From CAYPHJ01 sp964410485 (GTDB lineage Bacteria > Desulfobacterota > Binatia > UBA9968): 40,333 nucleotides of DNA. The position numbers and the translations under genes are program-made. The notes under the pieces are model-generated. The model was not told the DNA's origin, ran no database searches, and saw nothing but the letters and a program-made list of their open reading frames with translations. Position 1 is the first letter of the stretch. The number at the start of each line of letters is the position of its first letter. Shown here piece after piece: positions 8,188 through 16,138 of this stretch. The stretch lies in assembly GCA_964410485.1 (NCBI GenBank), contig CAYPHJ010000038.1, positions 1 through 40,333 of the forward strand. Direction: 5' to 3'.

Positions 8188-8279
8188 GTCATTCTGAGGA
8201 GCACGCCGACGAGAATCTGCTTTTGTCTTGTCGAAAGTCCAGGAAAAAAAAGCAGATCCTTCACTTTGTTCAGGATGAC
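8188..8279. repeat. dispersed palindromic repeat, copy 1
   Basis: A 92-bp element starts GTCATTCTGAGGAGC and ends CAGGATGAC. Its two arms are imperfect inverted copies, each containing an AGCAGAT/ATCTGCTTTT core. It sits in the arsM-arsS gap. Matching copies occur at 19079-19171 and 38281-38372, with a half copy at 9376-9436. It looks like a REP/MITE-type non-coding repeat able to fold into a long hairpin, which could attenuate or stabilise the transcript. Confidence 0.8.
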
Positions 8280-8375
8280 AGTACAGGGAAAAAACGATTT
8301 GCGAGACAGGCTCTTGGCGGGAGAGGACAGAGGTGAGGGTTACAAAATCAATCTAAAATCCAAAACCATAAATCG

Positions 8376-9335
8376 ATGAAGCCTTTTGCTCAAAGATTAG
8401 TTGGCAAGACCTTGATGCGACGTACGGTGGATGTCTTGCAGGTCAACATGGGCCGCTACTGCAATCTGGCTTGCATTCATTGTCACGTGGAGTCCGGACC
8501 GACGCGCACGGAGATGATGACGCGAGGGACCGTAGACGCCGTGCTCCGCTTTCTCTCGGCTACGGAAATCCCGACTCTCGATATCACCGGAGGGGCTCCG
8601 GAGTTAAATCCAAACTTCGATCACCTCGTTGAATCAGCGGCTTCGCTCGGGCGCCATGTGATCGATCGCTGTAACCTGACCGTCATCTTTGAGCCCGGCA
8701 AGGAGCACCTGGCGGCGTTTTTCAAGCGCAACCGCGTGGAACTAATCTGCTCGCTTCCCTGTTATTCGCAAGACAACGTCGATCGCCAGCGGGGCAAGGG
8801 AACCTTTGACTCGAGCATTCGCGCCCTCAAAATCTTCAACGCGCTCGGCTACGGCCGCCCCGGGAGCGATCTCGTTCTCAATCTCGTCTACAACCCTGTG
8901 GGACCGCACCTGCCGCCGCCGCAGAACAAACTCGAACAGGACTACAAAAAGGAGCTATGGGAGCAGTTCGGCATCGAGTTCAATAATCTATTTTGCCTAA
9001 CCAACATGCCCATCACTCGCTATGCCACACATCTCAAGCTACGCGGCGAATATGAGCGCTACATGGAGCTTTTAGAAACCAGTTTCAACGCCGCAGCAAT
9101 TGAGCATGTCATGTGCCGCGACTTGATCAGCATCGGGTGGGAGGGATGGATCTACGATTGCGACTTTAATCAGATGCTGGAATTGCCGATTCGGGGCGAC
9201 GATGGAAACGCCCTCAATATCTTATCGCTGAACTCCGTTGAAGAAGTTCTCAGTCGGCCGGTCACCGTCGGCAACCACTGTTATGCCTGCACGGCAGGCT
9301 CTGGCAGTAGCTGCGGCGGGGCACTACTGTCGTAA
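8376..9335 (+). CDS. arsS: arsenosugar biosynthesis radical SAM protein ArsS
   Basis: 319 aa. The radical SAM cluster motif is CNLACIHC (CxxxCxxC) in MGRYCNLACIHCHVESGP, followed by the SAM-contact region LDITGGAPELNP. The C-terminal Cys-rich part ends CYACTAGSGSSCGGALL, typical of ArsS. ArsS transfers a 5'-deoxyadenosyl group to methylated arsenic, giving the arsenosugar precursor. ATG at 8376 is chosen because the N-terminus aligns with the conserved RRTVDVLQVNMG; the ribosome-binding site is weak. It is separated from arsM by the 92-bp palindromic repeat but probably remains in one transcript. Confidence 0.92.
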   Translation: MKPFAQRLVGKTLMRRTVDVLQVNMGRYCNLACIHCHVESGPTRTEMMTRGTVDAVLRFLSATEIPTLDITGGAPELNPNFDHLVESAASLGRHVIDRCNLTVIFEPGKEHLAAFFKRNRVELICSLPCYSQDNVDRQRGKGTFDSSIRALKIFNALGYGRPGSDLVLNLVYNPVGPHLPPPQNKLEQDYKKELWEQFGIEFNNLFCLTNMPITRYATHLKLRGEYERYMELLETSFNAAAIEHVMCRDLISIGWEGWIYDCDFNQMLELPIRGDDGNALNILSLNSVEEVLSRPVTVGNHCYACTAGSGSSCGGALLS

Positions 9336-9375
9336 CGAGGCCCGCAGATTCTCTCCACAAAGCATTTAGCGCGTA

Positions 9376-9436
9376 AAAGCAGATTCTTCCTCGCGGAGTT
9401 TATCCTGAGCATCGCCGAAGGGCTCGTCAGAATGAC
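9376..9436. repeat. half copy of the dispersed repeat
   Basis: AAAAGCAGATTCTTC near the start and CTCGTCAGAATGAC at the end match one arm of the 92-bp palindromic element, with altered sequence between. The rest of the 303-bp gap 9336-9638 contains no frame that I can support as a gene. Confidence 0.55.
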
Positions 9437-9638
9437 AGACCAGAATAGATTCGGTGCTGAACAATGATCATCTAGGAGATAAGCGAAGCCAGAAGATTTG
9501 CGCTAGCCGCGAAACTCTTAAGCGTAGTGTGATGCTCGTTAGCCGTGGTGAAACATGTGCTCCTGCTGGCTGCGGCTTTGCGCGAAATGTGTTTTTAGTT
9601 CCGGGTCCGTGTTGTAGTCACCATTTGCGAATGCAGTC

Positions 9639-11885
9639 ATGAAAAATAGAAAGATCTTGATCGTCGCTACACTGGCGGCGGGAGTTGGGCTTGGGCTACT
9701 GTTTCTGCCGGTCCGCGAGTGGTTCATGCAGCTTGAAGACTATGTGAAGAGTCTCGGGAGCCTGGGCCCGATTGTCATGGCCCTGGCTTATATCTTCTCC
9801 ACCGTCCTCTTTATTCCCGGCAGCGCTCTTACAGTGAGCGCGGGCGGTTTGTTCGGACTGACGACAGGCTTTCTCGTAGTGCTCGTAGGAGCAAACATCG
9901 GGGCATTGTTCGCTTTTCTACTTGCGCGCACGTTTCTGCGCCAGAAGGTAGCTCTTTGGGCCGAAGGTAATCCAAGGTTTCGCTCCCTTGACCGCGCTAT
10001 AGGCCGTCAGGGTTTCAAGATGGTCTTGCTTGCACGTCTGAGTCCGGCATTCCCTTTTACTCTGCTTAATTACCTCCTTGGGCTTACTGCCGTCAGCGCC
10101 GGCTCTTATATTGTGGCAAACCTGTTGGGGATGCTCCCTGGCATCTTTCTCTACGTTTACATCGGCGCGGTGGCGCGGGATGCCCTGGCGGGCGAAACGA
10201 CGGCGTTCGCCGGTTCCTTTCAGCAGGCGCTCCGCTACATTGGCTTGCTCGCGACTGTCGCTATTGTCGTCATTGTAACGCGCATTGCGCGAAAGGCGAT
10301 TCGAGAAGCCGAGCAAGAAGGCGCCGCACCGAGTGTTGCGCGCAACCGTGATCACAGGCCTACTCCCATCGATAAGATGATGCTACTCGATGATCCGCAT
10401 GATAAGCAACTGGTCGAAAACTGTCACCCGCCGCGCTGGGTCAATCCGACTCCAACGGGAAAATACAACCTGGTGGTTTTGGGCGCGGGAACAGCCGGCC
10501 TGGTGAGCGCGGCAGGCGCCGCCGGGCTGGGCGCCAGGGTAGCGCTCATCGAACGCAATCTCATGGGCGGCGATTGCCTCAACGTCGGTTGCGTGCCCTC
10601 CAAAGGAATCATCCGCGCATCGCGCGCAGCCTATGAGACGCAAAACGTCTCGGAATTTGGGATTAACCTGCCATCCAAGCCGAATGTGATCTTTGCCGCG
10701 GCCATGGAACGAATGCGCAGGTTGCGCGCCGGCATCAGCGTCCACGATTCAGCGGAGCGCTTCCGTAAACTCGGTGTAGACGTATATATCGGCCATGGTC
10801 GATTTATCGGCCCATCCTCCATCGACGTCGATGGCAAACATCTGGAGTTCGATCGCGCGGTCATCGCGACCGGCGCGCGAGCGGCCGAACTTCCGGTCCC
10901 GGGTCTGAAGGAAGCCGGTTACTACACCAATGAGACTATTTTTACTCTCACTACTCTGCCGCGCCGCCTTGCCGTCATCGGCGCGGGCCCCATTGGCTGC
11001 GAGCTCGCGCAGTCCTTTGCGCGTTTCGGCAGCGAGGTTTACCTGATCGAGGCGCTGCACGGCATCATGCCGAACGAAGATCCCGATGCCGCCGAGATCG
11101 TGCGCCGCTCGATGATCGATCGCGACGGCGTCAAGCTCATGTGCTGCGGCAAAGAACTGAAGGTGAGCGGGGCCAGCGGCGGCGGCAAGCGGTTAACCGT
11201 CGATTCGCACGACAACCATTACGACTTTGTCGTCGATGAAATTCTCGTCGGCGGAGGGCGCAAGCCAAATCTTGAAGGTTTGGGACTGGACGAGGCGGGG
11301 GTGCGGCATACGGCTCAGGGTGTTGTGGTCGATGAGCGGCTGCGCACGAGCAATTCGCGGGTCTATGCCGCCGGAGATATTTGCTCGCGGTACAAATTTA
11401 CCCACGCGGCCGATGCCATGGCGCGAATCGTGATCGCCAACGCCCTTTTTTTCGCGCGGCGCAAGGTAAGCGATCTTGTAATCCCCTGGTGCACCTATAC
11501 CGATCCGGAAGTCGCCCACGTGGGTTATTATGAGAAGGACGCGCGGGACGCAGGCTTCGATGTCGCGACAATGACGGAATCCTTGAGCCGCGTCGATCGA
11601 GCCGTTCTAGACGGCGAGCAGGAAGGCTTCGGGCGCGTTCATTACGATAAGAAAACCGGTAGACTCCTGGGTGGCACTCTGGTGGCGCGGCACGCGGGAG
11701 AGATGATCAGTGAATTGACTCTCGCCATAGTCGCGAAAAAAAACGTAGGCATTCTCTCTTCGACCATTCATTGTTATCCGACGCAGGCCGAGGTATGGCG
11801 CAAAATCGGCGACGCCTATATGAGGACAAAACTCACCCCGACTGTGAGGCAGGTTTTTACGAAATGGTTGGCATGGCGCCGGTGA
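9639..11885 (+). CDS. TVP38/TMEM64 (DedA-like) membrane domain fused to mercuric reductase-like FAD disulfide oxidoreductase
   Basis: 748 aa. Residues about 1-225 form a TVP38/TMEM64 membrane domain (FIPGSALTVSAGGLFG; LARLSPAFPFTLLNYLLGLT). After a linker, residues about 280-748 form a pyridine-nucleotide disulfide reductase: FAD-binding VVLGAGTAGLVSAAGAAGLGARVALIE, redox-active CLNVGCVPSKG, NAD-binding VIGAGPIGCELAQ, second FAD motif RVYAAGDIC and the dimer-interface motif HCYPTQAE with the catalytic His. The C-terminal Cys pair of true MerA is absent, so mercury need not be the substrate. The fusion tethers a flavin thiol reductase to the membrane. It lies within the arsenosugar cluster and overlaps no neighbour. 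Confidence 0.9.
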   Translation: MKNRKILIVATLAAGVGLGLLFLPVREWFMQLEDYVKSLGSLGPIVMALAYIFSTVLFIPGSALTVSAGGLFGLTTGFLVVLVGANIGALFAFLLARTFLRQKVALWAEGNPRFRSLDRAIGRQGFKMVLLARLSPAFPFTLLNYLLGLTAVSAGSYIVANLLGMLPGIFLYVYIGAVARDALAGETTAFAGSFQQALRYIGLLATVAIVVIVTRIARKAIREAEQEGAAPSVARNRDHRPTPIDKMMLLDDPHDKQLVENCHPPRWVNPTPTGKYNLVVLGAGTAGLVSAAGAAGLGARVALIERNLMGGDCLNVGCVPSKGIIRASRAAYETQNVSEFGINLPSKPNVIFAAAMERMRRLRAGISVHDSAERFRKLGVDVYIGHGRFIGPSSIDVDGKHLEFDRAVIATGARAAELPVPGLKEAGYYTNETIFTLTTLPRRLAVIGAGPIGCELAQSFARFGSEVYLIEALHGIMPNEDPDAAEIVRRSMIDRDGVKLMCCGKELKVSGASGGGKRLTVDSHDNHYDFVVDEILVGGGRKPNLEGLGLDEAGVRHTAQGVVVDERLRTSNSRVYAAGDICSRYKFTHAADAMARIVIANALFFARRKVSDLVIPWCTYTDPEVAHVGYYEKDARDAGFDVATMTESLSRVDRAVLDGEQEGFGRVHYDKKTGRLLGGTLVARHAGEMISELTLAIVAKKNVGILSSTIHCYPTQAEVWRKIGDAYMRTKLTPTVRQVFTKWLAWRR

Positions 11886-11908
11886 GATACTTGCGAAACA
11901 ACGGTACA

Positions 11909-12586
11909 ATGAGGATCAGCGTCATTATACCCGCGCTCAACGAAGAGAAAGCCATCGCCGCGACCTTGAGAGCGAGCCGGCTCCTTCAACCCGATGAGCT
12001 GATCGTGGTAGACGGCGGCAGCACGGATCGGACACGGGAAATTTGCGCTTCTTTGGAGCAAAGCGTGATTTCTTCAGCGCCTGGTCGAGCCCTGCAGATG
12101 AATTGCGGTGCAAATTCTGCAACTGGGGATGTTTTACTTTTCCTGCATGCCGACACACGCTTGCCATCAACTGCCTTTGCCGACATTTGCGCAGTTCTGA
12201 ATGATCCGGGAGTCGTTGGCGGACGCTTCGATATCGAACTCGACGGCGATCACTGGATGCTCAAAGTGATCGGGCGAATGATCAGTTACCGCTCGCGAGT
12301 AAGCAAGGTCGGCACCGGCGACCAGGCGATCTTCGTGCGCCGCGCAGTCTTCGCACGCGTGGGCGGCTATCCCGATATCCCTCTGATGGAAGACATCGCC
12401 TTTTGCCGGACGCTCAAGCGTATCGGCCGCGTCGCTTGTTTGCGCAGCAGGGTGGTAACCTCCGCGCGGCGCTGGGACGCCGACGGGGTGTGGCGGACGA
12501 TGTTCAAGATGTGGACCTTAAAGATGTTGTATCTGTTGGGGATCTCGCCGATGCGACTGAAGCGCTACTATGACGACGCGCGCTAA
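11909..12586 (+). CDS. family 2 glycosyltransferase, arsenosugar-associated (TIGR04283 type)
   Basis: 225 aa from ATG 11909 (MRISVIIPALNEEKAI), 24 bp after the preceding stop. It is a GT-A fold with a nucleotide-sugar binding region (DELIVVDGGSTDRT) and a metal-binding DxD-like LFLHADTRLP. A further motif is GDQAIFVRR ... GGYPDIPLMEDIAFCRTLKRIG, typical of the TIGR04283 family that accompanies ArsM and ArsS. It probably adds or modifies the sugar or aglycone of the arsenosugar; the acceptor is not known. The 3' end overlaps the next gene by 17 bp. Confidence 0.88.
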   Translation: MRISVIIPALNEEKAIAATLRASRLLQPDELIVVDGGSTDRTREICASLEQSVISSAPGRALQMNCGANSATGDVLLFLHADTRLPSTAFADICAVLNDPGVVGGRFDIELDGDHWMLKVIGRMISYRSRVSKVGTGDQAIFVRRAVFARVGGYPDIPLMEDIAFCRTLKRIGRVACLRSRVVTSARRWDADGVWRTMFKMWTLKMLYLLGISPMRLKRYYDDAR

Positions 12587-13256
12587 TGCTCTTGCCGTCA
12601 TGGCCAAAGCGCCCGTCGCCGGCCAGGTAAAGACGCGTTTGCAGCCGCCGCTTTCCGCTGAAGAAGCTGCCAAGCTGGCCCGGGCCTTGCTCGTGGATCA
12701 ATTACACCATCTAAGCCGTTTGACCGTTGCCGATCTTTATCTCGCCTTTACACCGGTACATGCCGGGAAACAGATGAAAGGTCTCGCGCCGCGGGTTTTT
12801 CAATTGTTTGCGCAACAAGGTGGGGACCTTGGCGCGCGGATGTCGGCGATCTTTGATAGGCTTTTCGGCAGCGGCTATAAAAATGTGATTATCATCGGTG
12901 GTGACTTGGCTCCACTTCCGCCGCAGTGGATCGAACACGCTTGTGCCTTTCTTGAATCGAACAGCAAGCGAGTCGTCCTGGGGCCGGCGCACGACGGCGG
13001 TTACTATCTTGTTGGATCAAATCAACTCGTGCCGCAAATTTTTGAAGGGATGAGTTGGAGTCACAAACGTGTTCTGGCTGATACACGGGCAAAGCTCGCG
13101 AGGCTGGGCATTGACTATGAACTACTTCCACTGTGGTTCGACATCGATACTGCCGACGATTTGCGTTATTTGAAGATCATCTTTGCTTCCGAGCTGCAGC
13201 AGTCGGCGCCGAACACTCATAAGCTTTTACGCCGATTGAGAGACCCGCTTCAGTAA
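12570..13256 (+). CDS. DUF2064 nucleotidyl/glycosyltransferase, arsenosugar-associated (TIGR04282 type)
   Basis: 228 aa. It begins NALAVMAKAPVAGQVKTRLQPPL, the nucleotide-binding signature of the TIGR04282/DUF2064 family (CofC-like fold). It continues with VIIIGGDLAPLP and VVLGPAHDGGYYLVG. It overlaps the upstream glycosyltransferase by 17 bp, so the two are translationally coupled. These two families recur beside arsM-arsS in bacterial genomes. The reaction itself is unproven. Confidence 0.88.
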   Translation: MTTRANALAVMAKAPVAGQVKTRLQPPLSAEEAAKLARALLVDQLHHLSRLTVADLYLAFTPVHAGKQMKGLAPRVFQLFAQQGGDLGARMSAIFDRLFGSGYKNVIIIGGDLAPLPPQWIEHACAFLESNSKRVVLGPAHDGGYYLVGSNQLVPQIFEGMSWSHKRVLADTRAKLARLGIDYELLPLWFDIDTADDLRYLKIIFASELQQSAPNTHKLLRRLRDPLQ

Positions 13257-13502
13257 AAGCGACAGCTTAGTTACAGGTTGCGCCTACCAGTGATCGTTTA
13301 TTATGGTAGGATGATCCTATCGGACAAGCTTTAGCTGGATTCCTTCCACGCTGTCACGGGGTGGCTCTGCAGGCATTGACGCCCAGCGGATCTCATAGTG
13401 ACAAAGGAATGTCATGCGGGGATCAGATCTATTTGGGTTTTCGTATTATGTCGAATACTGCGAGCAAATCTGCGGCTCGGCTTCCATGGAGGACAGGAAA
13501 AA

Positions 13503-15560
13503 ATGGGCAGCCCGATTGAAACCCTCTCCATCAATACCATCCGCATGCTTTCTGTAGACGCGGTGGAAAAGGCGAAATCGGGCCATCCCGGCGCGCCCAT
13601 GGGCATGGCGCCTGCGGCTTACGTGCTATGGACCCGTTTTCTGAAACACAACCCGCGCAATCCGATATGGGCGGATCGCGATCGCTTTGTCCTCTCCGCC
13701 GGTCACGGCTCCATGCTGCTCTACAGCATGCTTTATCTCACCGGCTACGATTTGCCGCTGGAACAAATCAAGCAGTTTCGCCAGTGGGAGAGCCGCACGC
13801 CCGGCCATCCCGAGCGCGAGCTGACGCCCGGCGTGGAAACGACAACCGGGCCCCTTGGGCAAGGCTTCGCCAATGGCGTCGGGATGGCAATCGCGGAAGC
13901 CTATCTGGCGGCGCGTTATAACCGCCCGGGTCACGAGATCATCAATCATTTTACCTACGGTATCGTTAGCGACGGCGATCTGATGGAAGGGGTGGCGGCG
14001 GAAGCCGCCAGCCTGGCCGGTCATTTGAATCTGGGCAAATTGATTTATCTTTACGACAGCAACCAGATCTCACTGGCTGGTTCCACGGACCTGATCTTCA
14101 GCGAAGATGTCGCCATGCGGTTTAAAGCCTACCGATGGCATACGCTGCACGTAGAAGACGGCAACGACATTTATGCCATCGAACGCGCTCTGAACGCCGC
14201 ACGTGGCGAGAGCTGGCGGCCGTCGCTGATCTCGGTGCGGACACAGATTGCCTATGGATCCCCGGGAAAGCAGGGTACGTTTGATGCCCACGGCTCGCCA
14301 CTAGGCGATGCGGAAGTCAAGCTGACCAAACAGAATCTCGGTTGGCCGCAAGACCGCGAATTTTACGTTCCCGAAGAAGTCCTGGCGCATTTTCGCCGAC
14401 AAATCGCGGAGGGGGAACAGGCGGAAATGCAATGGAAGGAAAGACTCTCGGCCTATGCGCGGGAATTCTCCGAGTTGGCTTGCGAGCTTGAACAAGTCAT
14501 AAGGGGAGCATTGCCTCCTGACTGGGACGCCTCCATACCCGATTTTCCCGCTGACCCCAAAGGAATGGCGACTCGCGTGGCGTCGGGGAAGGTTCTCAAC
14601 GCGATCGCGCCGAAGCTCCCCACGCTGATCGGCGGCTCAGCCGATTTAAACCCCTCGACGCATACCGTCCTACATGGCATGGGAGACTTTGAGAGCCCAC
14701 AGAAAGATTTCCCCAAGAGCCAGGGTTTGTCTGGGGGAGGTTGGGGCTATTTCGGACGCAACATTCACTTCGGCGTGCGCGAGCACGCCATGGGATCCGC
14801 GGCCAACGGCATGGCGGCCCATGGAGGGATTATTCCTCTGGCTTCGACGTTTCTTGTCTTTTCGGATTACATGCGCCCGGCGATCCGGCTGGCAGCGCTG
14901 ATGGAGGTCGGCGTGATTTATGTTTTTACGCATGACAGCATCGGCGTGGGCGAGGACGGTCCAACGCATCAGCCGATCGAACACCTGGCCGCTTTACGCG
15001 CCATACCGCGTTCGATCGTTATTCGCCCCTGCGACGCCAACGAGACCGCCGTTGCCTGGCGCGTCGCGGTGGAGACACGTGACCGGCCGGTTGCCCTGGT
15101 TTTGACGCGGCAGAACGTGCCGACGCTCGATCGCAGCCGGTTTGCACCGGCCGCCGGACTTAGACGCGGGGCTTATGTCTTGGCCGACACGCCCAATCCC
15201 TGCATGATTCTGATCGCCACCGGATCCGAAGTGGCTCTGACCGTCGCCGCGGCGCAAAAACTGTCAGAGCAAAACGTTCATGCGCGTGTAGTTTCCATGC
15301 CGAGCTGGGAATTGTTCGACATGCAGGAACGCGAATACCGTGACTTTGTTTTGCCTCCAGAGATCAAGCCGCGCCTTGCGGTGGAAGCGGCTTTGCCGCA
15401 AGGCTGGCATCGTTACACCGGGGATGGCGGCGATGTGCTGGGCGTGGAGCGATTCGGCGCCTCGGCGCCCGGGAGCGTCGTGATGGAGAAATTCGGCTTT
15501 ACGGTTAGCAATGTGGTCGACCGCGCCTTGGCGCTATTGAAGAATTCAGGCTTAGGTTAA
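13503..15560 (+). CDS. tkt: transketolase
   Basis: 685 aa from ATG 13503 (AGGA upstream; the frame is open further upstream but homology begins at SINTIRMLSVDAVEKAKSGHPGAPMG). The thiamine diphosphate motif runs from SDGDLMEG to YDSNQISLAGS. The pyrimidine-domain motif is THDSIGVGEDGPTHQPIEHLAALR and the C-terminal domain contains LIATGSEVALTV. Length matches the family. It carries out the two-carbon ketol transfers of the non-oxidative pentose phosphate pathway and opens a run of seven sugar-phosphate genes on the plus strand. Confidence 0.96.
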   Translation: MGSPIETLSINTIRMLSVDAVEKAKSGHPGAPMGMAPAAYVLWTRFLKHNPRNPIWADRDRFVLSAGHGSMLLYSMLYLTGYDLPLEQIKQFRQWESRTPGHPERELTPGVETTTGPLGQGFANGVGMAIAEAYLAARYNRPGHEIINHFTYGIVSDGDLMEGVAAEAASLAGHLNLGKLIYLYDSNQISLAGSTDLIFSEDVAMRFKAYRWHTLHVEDGNDIYAIERALNAARGESWRPSLISVRTQIAYGSPGKQGTFDAHGSPLGDAEVKLTKQNLGWPQDREFYVPEEVLAHFRRQIAEGEQAEMQWKERLSAYAREFSELACELEQVIRGALPPDWDASIPDFPADPKGMATRVASGKVLNAIAPKLPTLIGGSADLNPSTHTVLHGMGDFESPQKDFPKSQGLSGGGWGYFGRNIHFGVREHAMGSAANGMAAHGGIIPLASTFLVFSDYMRPAIRLAALMEVGVIYVFTHDSIGVGEDGPTHQPIEHLAALRAIPRSIVIRPCDANETAVAWRVAVETRDRPVALVLTRQNVPTLDRSRFAPAAGLRRGAYVLADTPNPCMILIATGSEVALTVAAAQKLSEQNVHARVVSMPSWELFDMQEREYRDFVLPPEIKPRLAVEAALPQGWHRYTGDGGDVLGVERFGASAPGSVVMEKFGFTVSNVVDRALALLKNSGLG

Positions 15561-15620
15561 GGATGAGGCTGAGAAAAACCTTAGCCTGAACCTTGATCTC
15601 AACCTTCGGGACCGGGACCT

Positions 15621-16064
15621 ATGCGTGTTGTGATTGGCGCGGATCACGCGGGATTTGCTTTGAAGCAAAAGCTCGTAACGACTCTGCACGATCTCCGGTA
15701 TGAAGTGATCGATGCCGGCACAACGAGCAGCGACCCGGTCGATTATCCTGACTATGCCGAAGCTGTGGCCAAAGTCATTCTCGCCGGTCAGGCGGACCGC
15801 GGGATTCTGGTCTGCGGCAGCGGTGTTGGCGCTTCTGTAGCGGCGAACAAGATGCCCGGCATTCGCGCCGGACTGTGCCATGACAGCTACTCCGCCCGGC
15901 AAGGCGTGGAACACGACGATATGAACATTCTGGTTCTCGGCGGACGCGTCGTCGGCGAAGAGTTGGCGCGGGAACTGGTACGCATTTTTCTTGCTGCAAG
16001 CTTTACAGGAGAAGAACGGCACCGCCGCCGGCTCGAGAAGATCAAAGCTTTGGAGCGGCGTTGA
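15621..16064 (+). CDS. rpiB: ribose-5-phosphate isomerase B
   Basis: 147 aa. The family signature is MRVVIGADHAGFALK, with the phosphate-binding and catalytic regions CGSGVGASVAANKMPGIRAGLCHD and HDDMNILVLGGRVVG. The Cys of CGSG is the presumed catalytic base. It interconverts ribulose-5-P and ribose-5-P. It lies 60 bp downstream of transketolase and is followed by a short CGCAAAGGCGCCAAGG repeat before the transaldolase-isomerase fusion. Confidence 0.95.
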   Translation: MRVVIGADHAGFALKQKLVTTLHDLRYEVIDAGTTSSDPVDYPDYAEAVAKVILAGQADRGILVCGSGVGASVAANKMPGIRAGLCHDSYSARQGVEHDDMNILVLGGRVVGEELARELVRIFLAASFTGEERHRRRLEKIKALERR

Positions 16065-16138
16065 AGAGAGACCATACCTCCCGCGAAGGCGCAAAGGCGC
16101 CAAGGAGCAAGTAAAGAATCTTAACTGGAGAAAAGTTA

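Noticed and set aside
9454..9642. Cys-containing 62-residue frame before the TVP38 fusion gene
   Set aside because: No family match, weak start and overlap with the next start codon; Cys content alone is not evidence.
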